Assembly: GCF_002812985.1 (NCBI RefSeq)
Contig: NZ_PGCP01000031.1
Coordinates: 1-64,000, forward strand
Length of the DNA stretch: 64,000 bases
Direction of reading: 5' to 3'
Source of the DNA: Aeromonas lusitana
Lineage (GTDB): Bacteria > Pseudomonadota > Gammaproteobacteria > Enterobacterales > Aeromonadaceae
Shown here: positions 1 through 9,585 of the stretch, piece by piece
How the letters are laid out: each line of letters begins with the position of its first letter
Position numbering within the stretch: position 1 is the first letter of the stretch
Translations under genes and position numbers: made by a program
The notes under the pieces: model-generated
Seen by the model: only the letters and a program-made list of their open reading frames with translations
What the model was told of the DNA's origin: nothing
The model's database searches: none

Positions 1-3000
1 GCCTGGACGGCAAATACAACAGTCACGGCAGCCCGGTGACCTTCAGCCTGGATGCCAATGGCGATCTGGTGGGCACCACGGCCGACGGTCGTGAGGTGCT
101 GCGCGCCGAGCTGGAATTGGTAGACAACAACGGTAACTGGAGCGTCACCAGCAAGGTGACCCTGAGCGGTGAGCTGGATCATCAGGGTAACGAATCCCTC
201 GGCTTACCGCTGACCGTGACCCTGACCGACAAGGACGGGGACAGCGTCTCCACCGACCTGCCGCTGGTCATCAAAGATGGCAACGCACCTGGCTTCGTGG
301 CTGGCCCCGGCGTCAATCTGGATGAGCGTGGGCTCGATGGCAACAATACCCTGACTGGGACCGGCCACTTCCAGGTCAACGCGGGCTCGGATCAAGTGAG
401 TGAGGTGTCGTTCGCCGATCCTAATTCTCAGCCTCTGCTGATGGCATTAGGTCAGCAGGTTAAATATGAGTTGGCCGATGGGGATCCCAATATCCCGGGC
501 AGCCAGATCCTCCGGGGTTATGTGGAAGTCAATGGCGTGCGAGTTGAGGTGCTGCAGGTCGAGATCACTGGCAACCTCAATAGCGCCACCAGCAATGGTT
601 TTGACTACAAGGTGACTCTCTATCAGGGGGTACACCAGAATGGCGGCGCCAGCACGGATCTGCCGTTCAAGATCAATGTGGTCGATAGCGACAAGGGTGC
701 CGGCAACAACGACAGCACCACGGGTACCCTCAATGTCAGCATCGCGGAAGGGGACAAACCGACTCTGAGTCTCACCGGCGTGACCTTGAGCGAAGGGCGC
801 TTCGATGGCGCCAGCAGCAACCAGACCGGTGACGACCAACATGCCAGCGGCACCCTGACCATCAAGGCGGACTCCGACCCCGTGGTGGATGTGCGGCTGA
901 CCCTTGCAGGTCAGGTAGTCGATGCCAGCGGCAACCCCATCACCCATAACGGTGAGACGCTCACCTGGCAGGAGGTACCGGGCAGCAACGGCCACAGCTT
1001 CCAGGCCGTGACCACGAGCGGCACCCTGGTGCTGACGGTCACCCTGCCGAACGTACCGGGCCGCATCGAGGCCCAGACCGAGGCGCACCTCAGCTACGAC
1101 GTAACCGTCCATACCAATCTGGATCACGGGGCGAGTGACGATCTCAACCTGACCCTGCCGGTGCAGGTAACCGACAGCGACGGCTCCGTGATCAACGGCA
1201 ATACCAATGTGGTGATCAAGGATGCGGCCGATCCCCTGATCTCGAACATAGAGTCGGTGCGGGTCGAAGAGGCAGATCTGGATGCGAGTAGTACCCAGCA
1301 CCCCGGTACCACCCCGACCGAAAGCGGGGAGGCGGCAGGTGGCAAGGTAACCATCAGCGCCGGCTCGGACCGGGTTGCTTCTCTTGAACTCGATGTGGCG
1401 GCCTTCAACCAGGCGAACCACCTCACTTCAGGTGGCAAGGATGTGACCCTGGCCGCCCACAGCAATCCGGGCTGGTATCTGGCGAGCACGGCGGATGGCA
1501 AGCCTGTGTTCTGGATCCACCTCGACATCAACGGCAGCTACAGCTTCCATCTGGTAGGTCAGCTCGATCACGGTGCCCAGGGCAAGGATGAGCTTGGCAT
1601 CGAGATACCCCTGTACGTGACAGACCACGACGGGGATCGCAGCCCCAATGTGACGGTCGAAGTGACTGTGCAGGATGACATGCCGATTGGCACCAGCCTG
1701 GCTCATACCCTGAACGAGACCGGCAGCAGCGTAAATGGCGATCTGCTGCCCCCCGCCAACGAGGGGGCCGATGGCGCCAGAGTCGTCTCGGTCACCGTCA
1801 ATGGTCAGGTGCATGCTTTCAACGGCAGCTTGACCCTGGACGTGATGAGCCCGGATGGCAAGCAGGTGATGGGCTCCCTGACCATAGGTGAGGACGGCAA
1901 CTACAGCTTCACCCCGAGACCCGGCTTCGATCACGATGACGCCAGCCTGAGCCAGGTCATCACAGCCCAGATTGTGGACGGTGATGGCGATACCGCCGAG
2001 AGCACCCTGACCCTCAATATGGAAGACGAGGCAGTGCGCTTCACCGTGAACGCCGCGACCGGGCAGGAGGATCAGGGGGCCCAGGATCCGAGCCAGGGCA
2101 TTCCCATCAACATGCAGCTCGACATCGGTGACTTCGACCGGGGCGAGCATGTGGACCAACTGCTGATCCAGGCGCCCGCCAATGCTCATGGCACCTTCTA
2201 CTACAACGGGGTGGCGCTCACCACCACGGCCGATGGCAAGTGGTTCATCGTGCCGCCGGCGGCCATGGTCACCAGCGATAACGTTCACTACAGCACCTCG
2301 GGTCTTAACTTCGTACCGGCAGATGACTGGTCGAGCTGGAGCAACAACAAGCAGCCGCTGCACTTCCAGGTGCAGGTCGACGTCGGGGTGACAGAAGGGA
2401 CGCCGCCACCGCCGGTAACCGGGGATCTCGCCATCACGGTGCAAGGCATCGCCGACAAGCCGGAATGGGATTCCAGCACCGCCAAGCACTACAGCATCAA
2501 TGAGGATGGCAGCGGCGTTGCCCTCAATGTGCAGGCCAACCTCACGGATACCGATGGCTCAGAGACCCTGAGCTACCAGATCAAGTGGGAGTCCGGCCAG
2601 GGCAGCCTGACCCTGAACGGCAAGGAGCTCAAGCCGGATGCCAACGGTGTCTATACCGTCTCTGCCGGCGACATCAACAAGATTACCGTGGTGCCTGGCA
2701 AGGACTACAGCGGCGACATCAAGCTCTCCATCACCCCGGTCAGCACCGAGAAGACCCCCGTGGTGAGCGGCCAGGACAAGGCGCTGGGCGACAGCATAGA
2801 GCTGGTGATCAACGTCAATCCGCAGGCGGATGACGCCAAGCTGACCGTGCGCGAGATCCAGGGCAAGGAAGACACCCTGCTCAACCTGGGCAGCAAGATA
2901 GTGCTGGCCCATCTGGGGGACACTGCGGACGGCTCGGAGCAGATGTTTGTGCGCATCAGCGGCCTGCCCGCCGGCGCCACCCTGCTGCTTGGCGGCGTGG

Positions 3001-6000
3001 CGGTTGTCATGGATGCGAACGGCTATTACGAGGTGCCCTACGATCGCATCAATGAGCTGCAGATGCAGCCGCCCAAAAACAGCAACGTGGACTTCGATCT
3101 CACCATCAAGGGAGTGGTGAAGGACACCGCCACCCTGACCGATGCCAATGGCCAGACCCATACCGTGGTCAACGAGAAGGAGACTGGCTCCCAGAATCTG
3201 CACGTGGACATGGTCGGTGTGGTGGATGAGCCGCACTTCAACCTGGACAGCACGGGCTGGACCCCGGAAGGCAACGGCTACACCATCACCATCGCGGAAG
3301 ATGGCCGGGCGCCACTGGACTTCAGACTGGAGTCGGGGGAGAAGGTCGATACTCCGCTCGATAACTCCGAAACCCTCAACCTGGTGCTGGAGGGCTTGCC
3401 GGAAGGGGCCAAGGTGTTCGATGGCAATGGCAACGAGCTGACCCTGACCTTCGCCGGTCTGGATGCCAACGGCAAGCCCATCTATCAGGTCAATGTGTCG
3501 GATCTGGGCAACCTGCAGATCCAGCCGCCGCCCAACAGCACAGCCGATATTCACCTCATCGGCCACGTGGTGGTGACAGAGAACGACGGGGATCACAAGA
3601 GCTTCGATGTGCCGCTCACCATCAAGGTGGAGCCCGCCATCGACGCCGGTGACTACGCCAAGACCAGCCATGGCTTCGAAGACGATTTTGTGACGCTGAA
3701 CTGGCATCCTGACTTGAGCGACAGCGCCGAGAAGGTGACCCACCTCAGTCTCTCCGGCATCGAGCCTGGCTACGAGATCTGGGTCAAGGATGCCAACGGT
3801 ACTCACCAGCTCACCCTGGGGAGCGATGGCAGCGTCACCTTGAGCGATGCGGATCTGCAGAGTCTGCTTAACGGCGGCCAACTGCTGGTGCGGGCACCGG
3901 AAGACAGCGACAAGGACACCAATATCCAGAGTCATGTGACTGTGACTCAGGTGGATGTGGACTCCAGCGCCACGGCCCAGAAGGTGATCGACGGCAATCT
4001 GCACGTGGATATCCAGGCGGTGGTGGAACCCGATGGCAATCTGGTACAGACAGGCGGGGCGCTGGAGAGCCCGGACGGGCACGATATTCCGCTTCAGGAT
4101 GTCTTCGTGTTCGAAGATCTGGATCCCAGCAGTGTCGAGACCATCGACTACCTGGTCATCAGCGATCTGCCGCCGGGCTTCGTGGTGATAGGGGGGATCA
4201 ACGATGGTTACGGCAACTGGACCGTGCCTCACGATGCCCTGGGCAGCTACGCCTTGCGCTCGCCTGATGGCTTCACCGGCACTGTGACCTTCAAGGTGAG
4301 TGCCCAGGTCGTCGACTTGAGTGACGACGGGGATGTGAGTGCCAGCGTGCGCAAGGACTTGAATGCCAGCGCCGACTTCCATGCTGCGACCAATTCGGGT
4401 CAGCTGGCCGCCACGGTTGATCTGGATAACAGCCAGCCCATCACAGGGGTGGAGGATCATAGCGTCGACTTCGGTTCCCAGCTCAAGAGCATGATCACCC
4501 TGGGCACGGCGGATAGCGGCGACGACGAGCTCAGCATCGTCCTCACCGGTCTGCCTCCCGGCGTCAGCGTGCAGGGGCTCACCTATGACTTCGTCAACGG
4601 CGAGTACCTGATCAAGCTGCCCAATGGGCTGAGCGATCTCGACAACCTCATCCTGACGTTGCCGGAAGACTATGCCGGCGACGATTTGAGCCTGCATGTG
4701 CGCTTGGTGAACACGGATACCGTGAGTGGCGACACCAAGACGGTGGATCAAGACATCACCCTTTCCATCACCCCTGAGGTCGACGTCAACGGCGGCGCCG
4801 ATGGCATGCCGGAACTGCAGCTGAATGTGAAAGATGTGAACGGTGACGGCCAGCCGGACAACCTGGAAGACACCGAGATCCACCTCGATCTCTCGGTCAA
4901 GCTGGCGGATATCAGCCCCTCTGTGGCCAATGGCGGCCTGGAGACGGTAGAGCGGGTAACCGTGACCGTCGATGCCAAGTACGGCCACTTCCTCGACGCC
5001 AATGGCAATCCCGTCCAGTCCCTGGTGGTGGATGCCAATGGCCTCAAGGATCTGGTGTTTATTCCCAAGGAGCACTTCAGCGGTCAGGTACCGCTTGATG
5101 TGACCGTGGATATCCTGGATACCGCCACCACGGGCACGGATACCGGCAGTTGGAGCGGCCAGGTGGGCTTCGAAGTCAAACCGGTCAATGACCCGGCCAA
5201 GATCATAGTGCACAACGTGCAGGGTGATGAGGATGGCAGCGTCAACCTGGGGGGCTTCGGGGCCGAGCTTGTCGACACCGACGGCTCCGAGCAGATAGTG
5301 GGGCTGCAGATCACCGGGGTGCCGGATGGCTTCACCCTCTCTGCCCCTGCGGTCAACAACGGCAACGGCGTCTGGCAGATCCCCGTGGGGACCGATTTCT
5401 CCAGCCTGGCCCTGATCCCGCCGGCGGATTTCAGCGGCAGCGTGGATCTCACCCTGACCGCTTACACCCTGGACAATGGTCTGAGCGTCCCACTGGGAAG
5501 CAGCGGTAACTTCACCGTCACCGTCAACCCGATAGGGGATGTGATCATCGCCGATATCGAGACCAAGGCGAGTGGCACCGAGGGGGATGTGATCACCCTG
5601 AACCTGGGGCTGGAGACCCGGGATACCCAGGCCACCGGCGGCAGTGCCGGCAACGTGCATGAGAATGGCCCCGAGCAGGTGCGCGTCACCATCGAAGGGG
5701 TTCCCGATGGCGCGCAAATCCGCCTGCCAAACGGGGTCAATGGCACAGTGGTGGATCTTGGCAACGGTCGCTGGCAGGTCACCACGGATGGCACCAAGCT
5801 GGGAGCCATCGAACTGGTGACCAACGATGCCAACGGCGCCCTGGATCTGAAAGTGACGGCCCAGAGCGTCGACAACGGCGCCCTCGGCCCAGAGGTCAAC
5901 GGCACCATTCACGTGGATATCAGCCCGGTCAACGATGCGCCCATCAACGTGCTGCCAACGGATCCCCAGGTGGCGCAGGAAGATCAGCCCTTCGTCATCA

Positions 6001-7907
6001 AGGGCCTGCAGGTACAGGACGTGGATGCGGGCAGCGGCGACATGAAGGTGACCCTGTCGGTGGAGCACGGCACCCTCAACATTCCGGCAGGCAGCGGGGT
6101 GACAGTGGTGGGCAACGGCACCGGCTCCCTGGTGCTGAGCGGATCGCTGGATGCCATCAACGCGCTGCTGAACGGCGGTCTGACCTATCAGGGCAACCCG
6201 GATTACCACGGCAGCGACAACCTGACCATGGTCACCAATGACAATGGCAACACCGGCAGTGGCGGGGCGCTCAGCGACACAGACGTGCTGCCCATCGAGG
6301 TACAACCGGTCAACGATGCTCCCGTCAACGTCTTGCCAAGCGATCCCCAGGTGGCGCAGGAGGATCAACCCTTCGTCATTCACGGCTTGCAGGTGAGTGA
6401 CGTGGATGCGGGCAGTAGCCCCCTCACAGTGACCCTGTCCGTCCTGCACGGCACCCTGAACCTGGTGGCAGGCAACGGCGTGACTGTCACCGGTAACGGC
6501 ACCGGCTCCCTGGTGCTGAGTGGCTCGCAGGATGCCATCAATGCGCTGCTAAACGGCGGCGTCACCTATCAGGGCGAGCAGGACTTCAATGGCCAGGATG
6601 CCCTGACCATGGTGACCAACGACAACGGCAGTACCGGCAACGGTGGCGCCCAGAGCGATACCGACGTGCTGCCCATCGAGGTGGAAGCGGTCAACGATGC
6701 CCCGGTCAACCAGGCGCCTGACACAATGCAGGTGAAGGAAGACGGTGCACTGTCGCTCTCCGGCATCAGCGTCAAGGACGTGGATGCCGGCAGTGCCCCC
6801 ATGTCCATGGTGCTGAGGGTGGAACACGGCGTGCTGACCCTGCTCGGGGCGGCGGGCGCCGTCAATGTGCAGGGGGCGGGGACCAATGAAATCACCCTGG
6901 TGGGATCCCTTGCGGATCTCAACGCGCTGATCAATGGTCAGTTGCACTACGAGCCGGCCAAGGACTTCTGGGGTCAGGACAACCTGACCATCACCACCTC
7001 GGATCAGGGCAACACCGGCACTGGCGGTGCGCTGACCGACACCTCCACCGTCGGCATCACTGTCACGGCTGAGGCCGATGCTCCCCAGCTCAGTCTCGGG
7101 GCTCACGACATCCATGCCCTGCAAGGGGCCTGGGTGCCGCTGAATCTCAGCGCCAGCGTGGTCAACCCGGCGCCGGGTGAGCTGTCGGTGCGGATCCAGA
7201 ATCTGGGCGGTGCCCAGGTGGTGGACGAGCACGGCCAGAGCGTGGGCCATGCCGATGGCAGCGACTGGCTGCTGCCCATGGATCAGTCGGTGCCTCTCTA
7301 TCTGAGCGGGCTGACGGCGGGGGACCACACCCTCACCCTGAGCGCCGAGTCGAGTGCGGGAGGCATCACAGTCGGTTCTACCCCGGAGACCCTCAACATC
7401 CACAGTCAGAGTGGCAACACACTGACCGGCACGGACAGTGCGGACTGGCTGTTTGGCTCAAGCGGTGATGACAGGATCCTGGGCGGTCTGGGGGACGACG
7501 TGCTGCGCGGTGGTCAGGGCAACGACACCCTGACCGGCGGCGGTGGCAGCGATCTGTTCGTGTGGGGCAGCGGTGATGAGGGGAGCGCCGGGCAACCGGC
7601 TCTGGATACCATCACCGACTTCAATCCGACCCAGGGGGACAAGCTCGATCTGGCGGACCTGCTCAAGGGAGTGACCGACAACAGCGTGGATGGCCTGCTC
7701 AATCACCTGTCTGCCTCTGTTACCGCTGGTAGCGGTGGCCTGAGCGACGTGAACCTGTCGGTCTCCCCGGCGGGGGATGGTCAGGTGACCCAGCAGATCA
7801 CCCTGAAGGACGTGGATTTGAGCGGCTGGAACTTAAGCGGCTCCTCCTCCCACGACATACTCCAGTCCATGCTGGATCAGCACAGCCTGATCATCGAACA
7901 CCCTTGA
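1..7907 (+). CDS. Giant RTX-tailed repeat adhesin, 3' part (5' end outside window)
   Basis: The frame is open from base 3 to the TGA at 7905-7907, so about 2,634 codons of a larger gene are visible and the true start lies upstream. The protein is acidic, Asp/Gly/Asn/Thr-rich and built of many Ig/cadherin-like beta-sandwich modules. Recurrent motifs are VNDAP, EDGS, DTDGSE and GADGA. Three 127-residue modules lie in tandem at 5928-7070. The C-terminus (from about 7410) carries hemolysin-type calcium-binding nonapeptides such as GGLGDDVLRGGQGNDTLTGG, then a TITDF.P..GDKLDLADLL segment. This is the arrangement of the type I secretion C-terminal target domain of LapA/BapA-like surface adhesins. 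Inferred role: secretion through an ABC/HlyD/TolC channel, cell-surface attachment and biofilm formation. The N-terminal retention module and the secretion genes are not in the window. The antisense frames over it are composition shadows. Confidence 0.93.
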   Translation, partial: LDGKYNSHGSPVTFSLDANGDLVGTTADGREVLRAELELVDNNGNWSVTSKVTLSGELDHQGNESLGLPLTVTLTDKDGDSVSTDLPLVIKDGNAPGFVAGPGVNLDERGLDGNNTLTGTGHFQVNAGSDQVSEVSFADPNSQPLLMALGQQVKYELADGDPNIPGSQILRGYVEVNGVRVEVLQVEITGNLNSATSNGFDYKVTLYQGVHQNGGASTDLPFKINVVDSDKGAGNNDSTTGTLNVSIAEGDKPTLSLTGVTLSEGRFDGASSNQTGDDQHASGTLTIKADSDPVVDVRLTLAGQVVDASGNPITHNGETLTWQEVPGSNGHSFQAVTTSGTLVLTVTLPNVPGRIEAQTEAHLSYDVTVHTNLDHGASDDLNLTLPVQVTDSDGSVINGNTNVVIKDAADPLISNIESVRVEEADLDASSTQHPGTTPTESGEAAGGKVTISAGSDRVASLELDVAAFNQANHLTSGGKDVTLAAHSNPGWYLASTADGKPVFWIHLDINGSYSFHLVGQLDHGAQGKDELGIEIPLYVTDHDGDRSPNVTVEVTVQDDMPIGTSLAHTLNETGSSVNGDLLPPANEGADGARVVSVTVNGQVHAFNGSLTLDVMSPDGKQVMGSLTIGEDGNYSFTPRPGFDHDDASLSQVITAQIVDGDGDTAESTLTLNMEDEAVRFTVNAATGQEDQGAQDPSQGIPINMQLDIGDFDRGEHVDQLLIQAPANAHGTFYYNGVALTTTADGKWFIVPPAAMVTSDNVHYSTSGLNFVPADDWSSWSNNKQPLHFQVQVDVGVTEGTPPPPVTGDLAITVQGIADKPEWDSSTAKHYSINEDGSGVALNVQANLTDTDGSETLSYQIKWESGQGSLTLNGKELKPDANGVYTVSAGDINKITVVPGKDYSGDIKLSITPVSTEKTPVVSGQDKALGDSIELVINVNPQADDAKLTVREIQGKEDTLLNLGSKIVLAHLGDTADGSEQMFVRISGLPAGATLLLGGVAVVMDANGYYEVPYDRINELQMQPPKNSNVDFDLTIKGVVKDTATLTDANGQTHTVVNEKETGSQNLHVDMVGVVDEPHFNLDSTGWTPEGNGYTITIAEDGRAPLDFRLESGEKVDTPLDNSETLNLVLEGLPEGAKVFDGNGNELTLTFAGLDANGKPIYQVNVSDLGNLQIQPPPNSTADIHLIGHVVVTENDGDHKSFDVPLTIKVEPAIDAGDYAKTSHGFEDDFVTLNWHPDLSDSAEKVTHLSLSGIEPGYEIWVKDANGTHQLTLGSDGSVTLSDADLQSLLNGGQLLVRAPEDSDKDTNIQSHVTVTQVDVDSSATAQKVIDGNLHVDIQAVVEPDGNLVQTGGALESPDGHDIPLQDVFVFEDLDPSSVETIDYLVISDLPPGFVVIGGINDGYGNWTVPHDALGSYALRSPDGFTGTVTFKVSAQVVDLSDDGDVSASVRKDLNASADFHAATNSGQLAATVDLDNSQPITGVEDHSVDFGSQLKSMITLGTADSGDDELSIVLTGLPPGVSVQGLTYDFVNGEYLIKLPNGLSDLDNLILTLPEDYAGDDLSLHVRLVNTDTVSGDTKTVDQDITLSITPEVDVNGGADGMPELQLNVKDVNGDGQPDNLEDTEIHLDLSVKLADISPSVANGGLETVERVTVTVDAKYGHFLDANGNPVQSLVVDANGLKDLVFIPKEHFSGQVPLDVTVDILDTATTGTDTGSWSGQVGFEVKPVNDPAKIIVHNVQGDEDGSVNLGGFGAELVDTDGSEQIVGLQITGVPDGFTLSAPAVNNGNGVWQIPVGTDFSSLALIPPADFSGSVDLTLTAYTLDNGLSVPLGSSGNFTVTVNPIGDVIIADIETKASGTEGDVITLNLGLETRDTQATGGSAGNVHENGPEQVRVTIEGVPDGAQIRLPNGVNGTVVDLGNGRWQVTTDGTKLGAIELVTNDANGALDLKVTAQSVDNGALGPEVNGTIHVDISPVNDAPINVLPTDPQVAQEDQPFVIKGLQVQDVDAGSGDMKVTLSVEHGTLNIPAGSGVTVVGNGTGSLVLSGSLDAINALLNGGLTYQGNPDYHGSDNLTMVTNDNGNTGSGGALSDTDVLPIEVQPVNDAPVNVLPSDPQVAQEDQPFVIHGLQVSDVDAGSSPLTVTLSVLHGTLNLVAGNGVTVTGNGTGSLVLSGSQDAINALLNGGVTYQGEQDFNGQDALTMVTNDNGSTGNGGAQSDTDVLPIEVEAVNDAPVNQAPDTMQVKEDGALSLSGISVKDVDAGSAPMSMVLRVEHGVLTLLGAAGAVNVQGAGTNEITLVGSLADLNALINGQLHYEPAKDFWGQDNLTITTSDQGNTGTGGALTDTSTVGITVTAEADAPQLSLGAHDIHALQGAWVPLNLSASVVNPAPGELSVRIQNLGGAQVVDEHGQSVGHADGSDWLLPMDQSVPLYLSGLTAGDHTLTLSAESSAGGITVGSTPETLNIHSQSGNTLTGTDSADWLFGSSGDDRILGGLGDDVLRGGQGNDTLTGGGGSDLFVWGSGDEGSAGQPALDTITDFNPTQGDKLDLADLLKGVTDNSVDGLLNHLSASVTAGSGGLSDVNLSVSPAGDGQVTQQITLKDVDLSGWNLSGSSSHDILQSMLDQHSLIIEHP

Positions 7908-7924
7908 TGGACGGGAGATAAACG

Positions 7925-7957
7925 AAAAGAGCCGGCAATTGCCGGCTCTTTGTTTTT
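7925..7957. terminator. Bidirectional rho-independent terminator between adhesin and glpC
   Basis: A GC-rich stem (AAGAGCCGGC / GCCGGCTCTT, loop AATT) is followed by a T-rich run on the plus strand and flanked by A's that give a partial U tract on the minus strand. It sits 18 bases after the adhesin stop and ends transcription of the convergent genes. Confidence 0.85.
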
Positions 7958-8045
7958 CTGCGTGATTGTTTTTAGGTTATGTCGTTATTTTTGTGTGTGG
8001 TGGATGCTTGGCGCATCCAGATGGTAAATGGGCAGTGTTTATTGC

Positions 8046-8133
8046 TTATGTCAGCGCCTTAGGTAGCAGATGGATGGGGTGCTCGCAGCGGGAGAGGGAT
8101 GTGCTCATCTCGTCCACCCATGCGCCACTTCCA
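8046..8133 (-). pseudogene. Second, diverged copy of the glpC 3' end
   Basis: This lies just downstream of the glpC stop. The minus strand reads EMSTSLSRCEHPIHLLPKAL then a TAA stop, against EMSTAFRCEHPIHLLAQAL at the end of intact GlpC. DNA similarity runs over roughly 85 bases with a small in-frame indel. The copy is in a different reading frame from glpC and has no convincing start or ribosome site, so it is probably a non-functional remnant. It is one of four gene-end duplications in the window. Confidence 0.7.
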
Positions 8134-8143
8134 TCCGCATCCG

Positions 8144-9346
8144 TCAGACCAGCGCCTGTGCCAGCAGATGGATGGGATGTTCACAACGGAACGCCGTGCT
8201 CATCTCTATCTGCCACTTGCAGGTCTCGCAGTCGGTGATGACGAGATCAGGCTTGAGGCGATTAATCTGATCAAACAGCCCTTCGCCGATGGCCTGGCTG
8301 GTCTGGTAGTTCTCCGATTTGAAGCCGTAGGTGCCGGCGATGCCACAGCACTGGGAGTCCAGTACCGTCACCTTGACCCCAGGAATGGCGCGCAACAGCT
8401 CGAGTGTGTAGATGACGCCCCCCATCTTCTCCATGTGGCAGGGGGTGTGGTAGGCGATGTGCAAGCCCAGTGGCTTCATGGCTGGTTTGTTGCCACGGTA
8501 GAACTCGTTCCAGATAAACCGCGTCACCAGGGAGATGCGATCCCGCACCTTGCGGTTGTCCTGCTCCAGCAGGTGGGGGTATTCGTCCCTCAGGGTGAAG
8601 CCGCAGGTGGAGGAAGTGGCCAGCAGCGGCATCTCGTTGCCGAGCAGGCTGTTCTCCATCTGCTTGATATTGAACGCCGCCTGCTGTTTGGCCTTGTCCA
8701 TGAAGCCGTTGGCAATCAGCGGCACACCGCAGCACTTCTCCCGCGCAAGCAACTGCACGCCGATATTCATGGCGTTGAGCACCTGCACCAGCTCCTTGCC
8801 GAGCTGGGGGTGGTTGTAGTTCACATAGCAGCCGTGGAAGTAGGCAATCTGACGCTCATAGCTGGCCTGAACGTCTTTTTGCTTCTTGTACCAGCCCCGG
8901 AAGGTGCCTTGGGAGTATTTGGGCAGATCCCGGTGGGAGGAGACCCCGAGCGCCTTGTCCAGCACCTGCTTCACGGGCTTGAGGCCGGTGGTGAAGTTGA
9001 CCACGGGGGCCATCAGGGTGGACATGCTGCCCATCAAGTCTGTGTGGGAGAGCACGAACTCGCGGATCCCGGGCTTGATGCCGCCGTACTGGTGCTTGGC
9101 CTTGGCGATAATATCGCCGATGCGCACCCCGCTTGGGCAGGCCACCTCACAGCGCTTGCAGTTGGTGCAGTACTTGAGGGCGCTGTCAAACAGCTCGGGG
9201 CTCTTGATGCGCAGCCGCTCGCCGTCGGGGCCGGCCTGTTTCGGGCCAGGATAGGCGGGATTGGCCTTGGCCACCGGGCAGTAGGCGGTGCAGACGGTGC
9301 ATTTGATGCACTGATCGAAGGTTTGATTGGCGTGATCCAGTAGCAT
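8144..9346 (-). CDS. glpC: Anaerobic glycerol-3-phosphate dehydrogenase subunit C
   Basis: This is a 400-residue membrane-anchoring iron-sulfur subunit that passes electrons from GlpAB to the quinone pool during anaerobic growth on glycerol 3-phosphate. Two 4Fe-4S ferredoxin motifs are visible near the N-terminus: CIKCTVCTAYCP (about residues 13-24) and CTNCKRCEVACP (about 60-71). Two CCG (heterodisulfide reductase-type) cysteine clusters follow (EKCCGVP, SQCCGIAG). Length is close to the E. coli protein. The start is chosen because AGGAGT lies 7 bases before the ATG. It is the last gene of glpABC. Unusually, about 240 bases holding a short glpB-like frame separate it from glpB, whereas I recall these genes being tightly packed in E. 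coli. Confidence 0.95.
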   Translation of the reverse strand: MLLDHANQTFDQCIKCTVCTAYCPVAKANPAYPGPKQAGPDGERLRIKSPELFDSALKYCTNCKRCEVACPSGVRIGDIIAKAKHQYGGIKPGIREFVLSHTDLMGSMSTLMAPVVNFTTGLKPVKQVLDKALGVSSHRDLPKYSQGTFRGWYKKQKDVQASYERQIAYFHGCYVNYNHPQLGKELVQVLNAMNIGVQLLAREKCCGVPLIANGFMDKAKQQAAFNIKQMENSLLGNEMPLLATSSTCGFTLRDEYPHLLEQDNRKVRDRISLVTRFIWNEFYRGNKPAMKPLGLHIAYHTPCHMEKMGGVIYTLELLRAIPGVKVTVLDSQCCGIAGTYGFKSENYQTSQAIGEGLFDQINRLKPDLVITDCETCKWQIEMSTAFRCEHPIHLLAQALV

Positions 9347-9449
9347 GATTTACTCCTCCCTGGCCGGATTGGCAGCATAAATGGCGCGGCAACGGGATGA
9401 TGGGCAGGGCAGTTTACTGCCCTCGGTGACATGGGAAAGGGCTGTCATC

Positions 9450-9584
9450 TCAGACTCCCGCCAGGATATGGCCGGCGACTTGCCAGCCGGTGGCAACCGC
9501 GACCCCGGATCCGGAACCCTCTTTGCATTGGGCGTCGTAGTGGGCCAGTGCGCAGCCTTGAGTAAATAGAGAGGTGTGACTCAT
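9450..9584 (-). CDS. 44-codon open frame duplicating the GlpB C-terminal module
   Basis: This frame starts at an ATG one base after the glpB stop (TGAGATG) with GAGG as a plausible Shine-Dalgarno six bases upstream, and ends at TGA 9450-9452. The first nine or so residues (MSHTSLFTQ) are new. Then CALAHYDAQC leads into EGSGSGVAVATGWQVAGH and ILAGV, matching the last 35 or so residues of intact GlpB. Over 22 consecutive identical residues the DNA differs at 8 positions, all synonymous. In this family the Gly-rich GSGVAVATGW segment lies by the FAD. Either it is a translated mini-protein coupled to glpB, or it is a remnant of another glpB allele. I cannot tell which from sequence alone. Confidence 0.55.
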   Translation of the reverse strand: MSHTSLFTQGCALAHYDAQCKEGSGSGVAVATGWQVAGHILAGV

Positions 9585-9585
9585 C

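Noticed and set aside
2559..6449. 1,296-codon open frame antisense to the adhesin
   Set aside because: High GC and strong third-position bias of the sense gene keep the complementary frame open. Its residues (His/Gln/Val-rich) resemble no protein family.
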